From: JBKEAJ01 sp047974415
GTDB lineage: Bacteria > Bacteroidota > Bacteroidia > Bacteroidales > Prolixibacteraceae
Reading direction: 5' to 3'
NCBI GenBank assembly: GCA_047974415.1
Contig: JBKECH010000012.1
Coordinates: forward strand, 1 to 48,117
DNA length: 48,117 nt
Shown here: in pieces, positions 1 to 7,851 of the stretch
Layout of the letters: every line of letters begins with the position of its first letter
How positions within the stretch are numbered: position 1 is the stretch's first letter
The notes under the pieces: generated by a model
What the model was told of the DNA's origin: nothing
What the model saw: only the letters and a program-made list of their open reading frames with translations
The model's database searches: none
Made by a program: the position numbers and the translations under genes

Positions 1-49
1 GTCGAATAGAGTGGGTGAGATTTGGAAACTAAAAAATCATTAGGCCTAC

Positions 50-161
50 CAAGCCAAAACTTTTCGAAGAAAACACTTGATACACCCTCTATCAAGCCAA
101 AACTTTTCGAAGAAAGCGCTTGATACACCCTCTACCAAGATAAAACTGTTTAAAGAAACGT
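50..161. repeat. 43-bp tandem repeat, about 2.6 units
   Basis: Units begin at 50, 93 and 136, an exact 43-bp period. The first two are nearly identical and share CAAGCCAAAACTTTTCGAAG and CTTGATACACCCTCTA. The third is partial and diverged, fading near 161. In unit 2, CAAGC near the start can pair with GCTTG further in. No reading frame explains it. It lies downstream of the SusD stop and upstream of the terminator hairpin. Confidence 0.85.
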
Positions 162-258
162 TACGCCAAAATGCTCTTTTGTGTTGCAATTCGAATACTT
201 TTTCTATTTTCCATTAAAGTCTACCCACCACATTCGACATAGAGCCTATTTCTTTTTT

Positions 259-300
259 AACCGACGAGCGCCTCCTATTCGAGACCCTCGTCGGTTTTGT
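259..300 (+). terminator. intrinsic terminator hairpin reading rightward
   Basis: A perfect 10-bp inverted repeat, AACCGACGAG (259-268) and CTCGTCGGTT (287-296), runs into TTTTGTT on the plus strand. Minus-strand transcripts would have an A-rich flank after the stem instead of a U tract. It therefore suits a plus-strand gene left of the window better than the minus-strand SusD that ends at 313, although the stem could stall either direction. Confidence 0.6.
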
Positions 301-312
301 TAAAAGCAAAAA

Positions 313-2208
313 CTACCAACCTGGGTTTTGAATCAGTTTCTTGTTTAAGGTCAACTGAGTTTTAGGTATCGGATTTAGATTGTAATAATCTTGCCAACCT
401 TTTCCTTGCTTGACAAAATCACCAACACAAACTACCCTACCTACATCATCAGATGTAACATGCGCTTCAGGGTTTACATCAGTTGGTGTAATAAATATAG
501 ATGCATTTCCGAAGTAATCATTTTTTTCTGACGCTGCGACACGTACGCCTAGGGGTCTTTGATTCATGTAGTATTCACCTCTGTTCCAACGTCTAATATC
601 ATAAAATCCGAATCCTTCCCCCAACAACTCGACCATTCGCTCACGACGTATTTCCCAAGCTATAGGTTCCACCTTCGGGTCTCTATCAGGGTCAAAAGAT
701 GAACTTATTTCACTTACATTCATCACCATCACATTGGCACGCGAGCGTAGCTTATTGATTGTCATATCAGCAACAGACTGGTCAAACTTTCCCAATTCGT
801 ACTCCACCTCCGCATAATTAAGCATTATCTCTTCGATGTGAAAAATTGGAAAGTCGCTCACGGCAAATTTCGCCCCTGCCTGTATAGCAGTTTCGTTATA
901 AGTATTATAGTACATATAGAAGTAATATCCTCCATAATTGCGCATAGGACCCCATGAATGCGACGAGGTCTGAATCATCGGCACCCTCGAAAGAAATTGT
1001 GGCTGCCATGTATGCAAAGGAAACTGATGGTTTGCATCGTTTATTCTATTCATGTAATCAATATAATACCGATCTTTGGGATTCATCCCTTCGCTCCACC
1101 ACGAATCTCTATTTGCATCGGTTACAGCAACACCATTACCCTTATTGGTCTTATATGGAGGGATACAACGCCAGTACAAGCGGTGGTCTCGATTTTTAAA
1201 TTCGTCATTTACAGAGGCATTCACTCCCTTCCCTTCGTAGAGGCTACTTGTTGCGATGGGCTTACCGTCCTGACACAGATAGCGCCCTACCGTGCGTGCG
1301 TGCAATGATACTTTTTGAGAGCCTCCTCGCTCAAAGCGTGGAAGTCCTGTCATTTCTAAGTCTTCAACGCATTGCTTAGAAAGTATTATTCCTGGCACTA
1401 ACGACAAGTCGTTCGACGACCAAAGGTCTACATAGTTACTAGCAATCGACGGATAAGCATCAATTAGGAGCTTTGATACTCGTTCGCATTCTTTAAGATA
1501 AATATCTGCATCAGAGAGAGAATGGTATTTCCTCCACGTCCCTTCAAACAAGCAAAAACGCGACATCAAAGCTCTTACGACGTTCCTGTTGATCGTATTT
1601 GTATTTACGCCTTCACCGTTTACTTTAATATTCTCTTCGGCATATTTCAGATCTCGCAACATATTACTTGCAACCTCGTCTCGTGGAGTTCTAGCTCCAT
1701 AGAGAATGTCGAGATCGTCGTCAGCCACTACGTCTTCAAGCCAAGGCACATCGCCATAGCGAGCCAATAAATCATAGTAACGATATGAGCGAAAGAATAA
1801 TCCCACTGCTCGCCAGTGCTTTTTACCAATTTCGTCCATTTGCGAAGCATCAATATTGCGAAGCATTATGTTTACTTTTCGCATATAGTCAAAGTTCCAG
1901 GCATTGTCTGTGTTTGATGTGGAACTGATGTTGTTCCACTGCCAATGATTGTTCTGAACATTCTTGCCTCCACTTTTATATAGATAGTTTGCAAGCACAT
2001 CCCCCAAAGCATGCGACTCAATATACTGCCTAAGTGAAGTATTGGCAAAAATCCCATACATCCCCCATGCGTAGGTCTGAAAGTTATCGTAAGTTTCGAA
2101 AGATGTACTCTCTGTCAGTGATGTTTTGGGGGCATATTCCAAAAAATCATCATTACAGCCAAACAGGGCTGGGACTAACAATAAAAATATATATTTAATC
2201 TGTTTCAT
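313..2208 (-). CDS. SusD/RagB-family outer-membrane glycan-binding lipoprotein
   Basis: Surface lipoprotein that caps a SusC transporter and captures oligosaccharides. The chosen start at 2208 gives MKQIKYIFLLLVPALFGC, a lipoprotein signal with the lipobox Cys at residue 18. The longer open frame adds six residues before this signal and is unlikely. Length (631 aa) is within the large end of the SusD range. Seen: the N-terminal helical repeat region and a C-terminal RagB/SusD-like segment with EIRRERMVELLGEGFGFYDIRRW-type sequence (RRER..E..GEG..FYD.RRW pattern). It follows SusC on the same strand, but the 123-bp gap holds a family B repeat, unusual for a SusC-SusD pair. The sugar bound cannot be told. 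Confidence 0.93.
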   Translation of the reverse strand: MKQIKYIFLLLVPALFGCNDDFLEYAPKTSLTESTSFETYDNFQTYAWGMYGIFANTSLRQYIESHALGDVLANYLYKSGGKNVQNNHWQWNNISSTSNTDNAWNFDYMRKVNIMLRNIDASQMDEIGKKHWRAVGLFFRSYRYYDLLARYGDVPWLEDVVADDDLDILYGARTPRDEVASNMLRDLKYAEENIKVNGEGVNTNTINRNVVRALMSRFCLFEGTWRKYHSLSDADIYLKECERVSKLLIDAYPSIASNYVDLWSSNDLSLVPGIILSKQCVEDLEMTGLPRFERGGSQKVSLHARTVGRYLCQDGKPIATSSLYEGKGVNASVNDEFKNRDHRLYWRCIPPYKTNKGNGVAVTDANRDSWWSEGMNPKDRYYIDYMNRINDANHQFPLHTWQPQFLSRVPMIQTSSHSWGPMRNYGGYYFYMYYNTYNETAIQAGAKFAVSDFPIFHIEEIMLNYAEVEYELGKFDQSVADMTINKLRSRANVMVMNVSEISSSFDPDRDPKVEPIAWEIRRERMVELLGEGFGFYDIRRWNRGEYYMNQRPLGVRVAASEKNDYFGNASIFITPTDVNPEAHVTSDDVGRVVCVGDFVKQGKGWQDYYNLNPIPKTQLTLNKKLIQNPGW

Positions 2209-2220
2209 CTGTTTATAATT

Positions 2221-2315
2221 ATGCAATAAGCTGTAAGCTTTAGACTTTATGCTTTTGCTGGTTTATTAATCATCCTCCTGTGTGTAGTTAGGCTTACAGC
2301 CTATAGCCTACTGCA
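2221..2315 (-). repeat. family B dispersed repeat, copy between susC and susD
   Basis: The minus strand, reading toward SusD, carries the core AGGAGGATGATTAATAAACC followed by AGCAAAAGCATAAAG. Flanking it is 7-bp periodic sequence such as AAGCTGT-AAGCTTT-AGACTTT-ATGCTTT on the plus strand. The same core occurs at 18751-18869 and, diverged, at 11052-11125. It holds an 8-codon frame (MINKPAKA, 2273 down to 2247). Confidence 0.8.
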
Positions 2316-2331
2316 TGAAGGTTTCATGATT

Positions 2332-5300
2332 CTATAAATTTAAGTTTAGACCAAAGGAGAATGTTCTGTATTGTGGATAAGTCCATCCTAAATTCTCTGG
2401 GTCAATTCCTTCTGGAAGACGGTCGAATGTAAATAAGTTTTCTCCACTAAAAAATATTTTGGCATTTTTTAAATGTACTTTTCTCAAAATTATTTGAGGC
2501 AAATTGTAGCTTAATGTGATATTTTTTACGCGCAGATAAGCCGCATTGCTCAGAAACTTGTCAGATGTTCTTTGGTTTGCCCCTTGCGAACTTCCTCCAT
2601 TTTCGTATATACGACCATAGAATGCGTTATCTTTATTTTCTGGGGTCCATATTTTACCTACCTGATCGGCATAAACCGTACCATATTGACTAGCCATGGG
2701 GAAAATTATATTCCCCCCAATCCATGTATCTCGTTTTCCAACTCCTTGCAAGATAAAAGACAAGCCAAAATTTCTCCAATCTATCACGCCATTTATGCCA
2801 TATTGGTAACGAGGTCGACTATTCCCTATAACTTTTTTGTCGCCAGGGTTCTCCAGAGTATTATCGCCCTGATCAATTATATTCTCGCTAGTTTCATCAT
2901 CCATCAAGTTTAAATACTTAATGTCTCCCTCATGAGATGTAATCCCATTAATACTAACAACATCGCTTTTTAAGGCACCGTTGGCATCAAAGTCGTCTGC
3001 AGCATAGAAGCCATCTGTAACATAGCCCCAAATCTCACCTATCTCTTGTCCTTCATAGTATGCTGCCGACAATAACTTAGTTTCATTCTTATAGCGAGTA
3101 ATCTCAGATCTAGAATCGTAAATATTGAATCCAAGACTGTACTTCACTTCTCTAATATGACCTTTCCAATTGAGCGAGAATTCCCATCCTCGGGTTTTCA
3201 TATCAGCAGCATTTTGTTGAGGAGCTGTTGCTCCAGCAACTGCTGGAAATTCCTCTGCTGGTCCTAACATTCCAAGAGTATTACGCTGATAAATATCGAA
3301 AGAACCACTCAGCTTATTAGAAAAAAAGCCAAAATCAAGACCTCCGTTAATAGTGTTTACCTCTTCCCAAGTATAATTTGCACGAACCATTGGCAGCCCT
3401 CCCATTGTCTGAGGGACCAGACCATCATAAATCCAATTACCATCGACAATGGGGAATGTGGGTAAAAATCCATAAGTCCCTATATTCTGGTTTCCCAAAG
3501 ACCCGTAAGAAGCTCTCAGCTTCAATAAATAAATCTTTCTTCTTGTCGACTTCATAAAAGATTCCTTTGTTATGTTCCATGCCGCCGACACCGAAGGAAA
3601 GAAGCCTGCACGATAATCTGTCGGAAATTTAGAAGACAAATCATACCTCCCATTAAACTCTACCAAATACTTTTGAGCGTAGTTATAGTTAAGCCTAAAA
3701 AAGCCACCTCTGAGAGCATATTCATTATAACTATCATTAGTTTCTGGTGGGGTCAAACCGTTTGTCCCACTCAGAGAAGGGAGCTCATTGTTAATCATGT
3801 TAAAAGCCGTTGATGACAAAGACCTATAGTCATTATACTCCTGATTATATCCAAGAACTCCCGACAGATTATGTAACTTATCTAAGGTTCTTTCGTAATT
3901 AACAAAAGCGTTGATTGTTGTGTATTTTGTAGTAGCTCGTGATGTTGAAAATGGATTTGTCTTTGTTGATGGCTTTATACTTTCTGCCAAACCTTGATGC
4001 ACTTGGAAATAGTTTGCATAACTTTGATTATCGCTCATCCCTATCTGGTAGGAATATTCTAGAGTCGCCTTTAATCCTTTTAGGGGCTTGATTTCAGTAC
4101 GCGAAAAAATCCGTGTATTATCACTCACTCTTTCCGAAACATCAACTTCTTTAATAATATTGGCAGGAGTCATTACTAGATATTCGTCTCCATCTGTCCC
4201 ATATGGCAATGAACCATCTGGGTGGTAGGACGGAAGATTATTTGCCCATAACCTCAACTCGCTGCTTCCATCAAGGTGTGGATACTGCTTATTACCTGTA
4301 TTATATTTCACATCCAGCGATGTTGTTAACCACGAAGTAATGTCTCCACTCACATAAGACGATACATTAGTTCTTTTAAAAGCATCCTTATCTGTAACAA
4401 GTATTCCGTCTTCATTCGTATAACCCAAAGAAATTCTATAATTAATCCTTTCACTCCCTCCATGGACAGAGACATTATGCGTTTGTTTCCATGATGGCTC
4501 AAACATGTCTCCCATAACATCCGTTTGCCTCAGGAAGTACTTAGTCCCGTTGGATTCTGTCCACCCTTGTGGGTAGCCTGCTGGATTATCCCTATACTTT
4601 TGAAGTAAATCGACATAAGTGTCAATATTTTGCCCTGACCATATGGATGAGTATTCCCCATCCTTCAGGGTTTGAATCATGTCATATGGCGAAGCCAACT
4701 CTGGCAAATCGTTTGCTGCCGAAATAGCAAAATTATTATTGTAACTTATTGAGAGTTTCTTGCCTCTCTTTCCTTTCTTTGTTGTAATAAGAATTACTCC
4801 AAACGATGCGCGAGCTCCGTAGATAGCTGCTGAAGAAGCGTCTTTCAAGACCGAAACGGTCTCAATATCATCAGGGTTGATTAAGTACAGGTCGTTATAC
4901 ACTACGTTATCAACTAACACAAGTGGAGCTCCTCCATTAATAGACTCCAATCCTCTGATATTAAAACTATTCCCTCCTCCGGGTATTGCCGACGAAGAGG
5001 ATGTAAAGCCAGGAACAGCACCTTGCATAATTGCCCCTAAGCCAGTAACAGGACGATCTCCAAGAACCTTCTCCATCTTCACCGCACTCACCGCTCCTGT
5101 CAGGTTCACTTTCTTCTGTGTTCCATATCCGATGGCAACGACTTCTTCAAGGTCAATAGCATCTGCTTGCATCACTACATTGAGGGTATTATTGTCGGCG
5201 ACCTCCACTTCTTGCGTCTTCATGCCCATAAACGAAAAAACCAATATTCCGCCTGTTGAGGGAATACCAGTAATGGAATAGTTCCCATCAACATCTGATA

Positions 5301-5787
5301 TAGCACCCTTACTTGTACCCTTTATCATGACTGTTACTCCTGGAAGTGGCTCGCCAGAGGCATCCGTAACCACTCCCGAAACGCTCCTCCCCTGCTGTTG
5401 AGCATCTGCATTTCGAGACTCATCAACTTTCTTGTGTAGGACTATTAAATCTTCCGAAAACCTATATACTACGTCGGTATTTTCAAAAATACCATTGAGT
5501 AGCTGAGATAAATTTTCATCCATTGCGCTTACCGTAACTCTTCGTTCCACATCAACCACACTTTCGCTATACACAAACCGATATCCGCTTTCTTGCTCCA
5601 ACTCGTTCAGGACCGATTTTACTGTCGCATTCTCCATTGTTAGACTGACAGTCTGCGAGAGCGACTTGTTAGCAAAGGATGTAAATGCTGAAATAAACAT
5701 TAAAATTACCGTCAGTTTCATCTCCAATTGTAGTTTAGTAAAAAAATAAATACTGTATTTGTACTTATTTATGTCTGTTTTTTTCAT
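2332..5787 (-). CDS. SusC-family TonB-dependent transporter with STN signalling domain
   Basis: Outer-membrane beta-barrel importer of oligosaccharides, powered by TonB. Order in the 1151 aa: signal region with a positively charged lead and hydrophobic MKLTVILMFISAFTSFA (to about 45); STN domain about 47-120; carboxypeptidase regulatory-like domain about 133-200 (GEPLPGVTVMIKGT, DVDGNY); plug about 220-340 with SVLKDASSAAIYGARASFGV; then the barrel, ending in GLNLNL. The STN domain is the part that contacts a FecR anti-sigma factor, and FecR plus ECF sigma lie directly upstream. The plug reads GARASFGV where many relatives have GARASNGV or GSRGANGV. Substrate unknown. Confidence 0.95.
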   Translation of the reverse strand: MKKTDINKYKYSIYFFTKLQLEMKLTVILMFISAFTSFANKSLSQTVSLTMENATVKSVLNELEQESGYRFVYSESVVDVERRVTVSAMDENLSQLLNGIFENTDVVYRFSEDLIVLHKKVDESRNADAQQQGRSVSGVVTDASGEPLPGVTVMIKGTSKGAISDVDGNYSITGIPSTGGILVFSFMGMKTQEVEVADNNTLNVVMQADAIDLEEVVAIGYGTQKKVNLTGAVSAVKMEKVLGDRPVTGLGAIMQGAVPGFTSSSSAIPGGGNSFNIRGLESINGGAPLVLVDNVVYNDLYLINPDDIETVSVLKDASSAAIYGARASFGVILITTKKGKRGKKLSISYNNNFAISAANDLPELASPYDMIQTLKDGEYSSIWSGQNIDTYVDLLQKYRDNPAGYPQGWTESNGTKYFLRQTDVMGDMFEPSWKQTHNVSVHGGSERINYRISLGYTNEDGILVTDKDAFKRTNVSSYVSGDITSWLTTSLDVKYNTGNKQYPHLDGSSELRLWANNLPSYHPDGSLPYGTDGDEYLVMTPANIIKEVDVSERVSDNTRIFSRTEIKPLKGLKATLEYSYQIGMSDNQSYANYFQVHQGLAESIKPSTKTNPFSTSRATTKYTTINAFVNYERTLDKLHNLSGVLGYNQEYNDYRSLSSTAFNMINNELPSLSGTNGLTPPETNDSYNEYALRGGFFRLNYNYAQKYLVEFNGRYDLSSKFPTDYRAGFFPSVSAAWNITKESFMKSTRRKIYLLKLRASYGSLGNQNIGTYGFLPTFPIVDGNWIYDGLVPQTMGGLPMVRANYTWEEVNTINGGLDFGFFSNKLSGSFDIYQRNTLGMLGPAEEFPAVAGATAPQQNAADMKTRGWEFSLNWKGHIREVKYSLGFNIYDSRSEITRYKNETKLLSAAYYEGQEIGEIWGYVTDGFYAADDFDANGALKSDVVSINGITSHEGDIKYLNLMDDETSENIIDQGDNTLENPGDKKVIGNSRPRYQYGINGVIDWRNFGLSFILQGVGKRDTWIGGNIIFPMASQYGTVYADQVGKIWTPENKDNAFYGRIYENGGSSQGANQRTSDKFLSNAAYLRVKNITLSYNLPQIILRKVHLKNAKIFFSGENLFTFDRLPEGIDPENLGWTYPQYRTFSFGLNLNL

Positions 5788-5836
5788 AAATTTGAATTCT
5801 TAAGTTAGTACTCTTCTTAATAGGGCTTACTAATTT

Positions 5837-5864
5837 GCGGGGGAGTGTTACAGCATTCCCCTGC
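5837..5864. other. intergenic stem-loop between fecR and susC
   Basis: On the plus strand, GCGGGGGAGTG (5837-5847) can pair with CATTCCCCTGC (5854-5864) around the 6-base loop TTACAG. Two of the 11 pairs are G-U on the plus strand and become C/A mismatches on the minus strand, where the genes are. TCTTTT follows on the plus side. It may be an antisense terminator or a processing site separating fecR from susC expression. Confidence 0.45.
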
Positions 5865-5906
5865 TCTTTTACCATATTGTTCCATTCATTTCATAGGCAT
5901 TTTCGT

Positions 5907-6941
5907 TTATTGGGTTAGTATTACTCTCCGCTTGGAGTTTGTGTCATTACTGCTTTCAATTTTATAATTCACTGATGTTGCTCTTCTTGCAGACTTTAAT
6001 ATACTTTTAAGTGACTCATTCTTAAACTTCGCTGTGATAGTCAAGTCTTTTACCTCCTCCGATACGATGAAATCTATATTGTATTTCCTGCCAAGAATCT
6101 TTGCAAACTCATTTAGAGTTACATTATCAAAAATCAGTAAGCCATCTTTCCACCCGATAACATTTTGCACATTCACCTCCTTAGTTCGAGTCTCTTCCGT
6201 ATCTTTTAAAAAGTCAATTTGCTGATTAGGCTCCATTCGTGCAATTCGTACTGCATCTTTGGCATCAAGAAGCTTGTCGAGCACTACACAGCCATCTACC
6301 AAGACCGTGGAAACCTCATTATCAGAGGCAAATGCCTTAACATTGAATTTTGTTCCCAAGGCAGTTACATTCAACTTAGAACACGAAACAACAAAGGGTT
6401 TCTCTGGGTTATGCTTCACCTCAAAATATGCTTCTCCATTCAGTTGCACATTTCTCACATCACCATTAAATCTTGCAGGATAACTAAGTTTACTGGCACT
6501 ATTCAAATACACTAAAGTACTATCGGGCAAAACAAGCGACGAGACAACACCCTCTGGAACAAACACATTTACAAGCGACTCAGCACTTGACATCTTGCTT
6601 ACAACATCCTCACTATTTTCAATTAACAGGTATGCAAGCAAGCCAAATATGGGTATTATTAGAATTGCCGCTACACTTTTGTATATATTTAAAAACAGAC
6701 TTGTGCTTTTTGTTGCTTTTCTATGTTTAGTTGATCTTATTTTCAGATGAATCCGCCGCAATAAATCATTCAACTCAGAATCAGGAATCGAACTTACAAA
6801 GCCTTCATCATAGTTTTCCCAATCCTCTCTCAAACAATCCTTTATTGCAGGAAAACCATTATCAATCCATACATTAACTTCCTGCAACTCCTCCAAAGAG
6901 CAAGAATCATTCAAATATTTATATAGAAGTTTCAAGTCCAT
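5907..6941 (-). CDS. FecR-family anti-sigma factor
   Basis: Inner-membrane regulator that holds the ECF sigma factor until the STN domain of the partner SusC signals. The 344 aa show a cytoplasmic N-terminus (1-82), one membrane helix about 83-107 (SVAAILIIPIFGLLAYLLI), a periplasmic FecR domain about 125-220 (VFVPEGVVSSLVLPDSTLVYLNSASKL-type sequence and NGEAYFEV), and a C-terminal DUF4974-like region about 265-335 (FDNVTLNEFAKILGRKYNI pattern). It lies 92 bp after the sigma gene and 119 bp before the STN-SusC gene, the standard order of this signalling cassette. Confidence 0.95.
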   Translation of the reverse strand: MDLKLLYKYLNDSCSLEELQEVNVWIDNGFPAIKDCLREDWENYDEGFVSSIPDSELNDLLRRIHLKIRSTKHRKATKSTSLFLNIYKSVAAILIIPIFGLLAYLLIENSEDVVSKMSSAESLVNVFVPEGVVSSLVLPDSTLVYLNSASKLSYPARFNGDVRNVQLNGEAYFEVKHNPEKPFVVSCSKLNVTALGTKFNVKAFASDNEVSTVLVDGCVVLDKLLDAKDAVRIARMEPNQQIDFLKDTEETRTKEVNVQNVIGWKDGLLIFDNVTLNEFAKILGRKYNIDFIVSEEVKDLTITAKFKNESLKSILKSARRATSVNYKIESSNDTNSKRRVILTQ

Positions 6942-7033
6942 TTCTTTTAACTTAGGGTGTCATTAATATTAATCACGTAAGTAATACGCAACAAATGAAG
7001 ATTAGGACTATGTTTATTTTTATTTTCTCAATA

Positions 7034-7618
7034 CTAAAACAAAGAGAGCAAACACAAGTGCAAGACTACCAACAAAGTAACTATATTAATTTTAAGAAAA
7101 TTTATTATGCTAACAATGTGATTCTTTACTGTATTTTTAGAGATTCCTAACTTATCTGCTATTTGCTCATGGCTAAGCCCCTCTTCTCTACTAAGTTGAA
7201 AAACTTCTTGTTGGCGTGGTGTCAACTTTGCAATAAGAGTATCTAATCTTGCTCTAAATTCTTTAAATTCAATATCTGAATATGGCGCATCTTGACTTTC
7301 CTCTACCATCTGTTTCTGAAATTCAGCCATTTTTCGCCTCTCTTGCAACTCCTTGCGAATATGACTTATTGACGCATTGTAGGTAATGGTAAAAATAAAA
7401 GATTCGAAAGTTGATGCATCTTTAATTTTATCTCGCTTGTCCCATATTTTCACAAATACCTCTTGTACTATCTCTTTGGCATCTTCCTGATTTTCTACAT
7501 ATTTCAACACAAAACCCATGAGCCTATGGACATACATGCGGTATATGCTGTCGAAGGCCCTTTCATCTCCACGACTGAGCAACTCAATAAGTTCGGATAT
7601 GTTATTGTTATTATTCAA
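7034..7618 (-). CDS. ECF RNA polymerase sigma-70 factor (Bacteroidota SusC/FecR-linked type)
   Basis: Directs RNA polymerase to the adjacent SusC/SusD operon once released by FecR. In 194 aa, region 2 covers about 12-85 (AFDSIYRMYVHRLMGFVLKY, EIVQEVFVKIWD) and region 4 about 120-175 with the helix-turn-helix LSHEQIADKLGISKNTVKNH. The C-terminus is a hydrophobic tail, INIVTLLVVLHLCLLSLF, possibly membrane-contacting. The start is TTG at 7618. An in-frame stop lies four codons upstream and no in-frame ATG precedes it. An out-of-frame ATG-CAA-TAG sits at 7628. The N-terminus is well placed for the family, so TTG is the best start. Confidence 0.94.
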   Translation of the reverse strand: MNNNNNISELIELLSRGDERAFDSIYRMYVHRLMGFVLKYVENQEDAKEIVQEVFVKIWDKRDKIKDASTFESFIFTITYNASISHIRKELQERRKMAEFQKQMVEESQDAPYSDIEFKEFRARLDTLIAKLTPRQQEVFQLSREEGLSHEQIADKLGISKNTVKNHIVSIINFLKINIVTLLVVLHLCLLSLF

Positions 7619-7637
7619 TCTATTGCATTTCTATGTG

Positions 7638-7676
7638 CAAATATACATTTTCCATCAGCAAAAAGTTGTATATTTG
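7638..7676. promoter_or_regulatory. divergent -7-like elements between sigma gene and GH2 gene
   Basis: TATATTTG, matching the Bacteroidota -7 consensus TAnnTTTG, occurs on the minus strand at 7638-7645 and on the plus strand at 7669-7676. Neither has a TTTG exactly 19 bases upstream; the minus copy has one only 13 bases away. The minus copy would start transcription a few bases before the sigma TTG codon. The plus copy is about 175 bp before the GH2 start. Confidence 0.35.
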
Positions 7677-7851
7677 TACTTTAATGTTTACAAAAAATAT
7701 CCGGAAAATTGGAGGTGGACTCTCTCATATTGGTTATAATGTACACTAATTCGTGGCAAAAGGAAGGCATTAGATGATAAAAATTACTCCTCTTGTCGAA
7801 ACAAAAGCTCTAACTAAATAGCTTTAAATTTAAAAACAAAATTTCAAACAT

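Noticed and set aside
954..1308. Plus-strand open frames inside the first susD
   Set aside because: They lie antisense to a clear SusD gene and their translations resemble no protein.
7731..7755. Possible family A end upstream of the first GH2
   Set aside because: Only a weak match (ATAATGTACACTAATT) with gaps relative to the other ends; too short to call.
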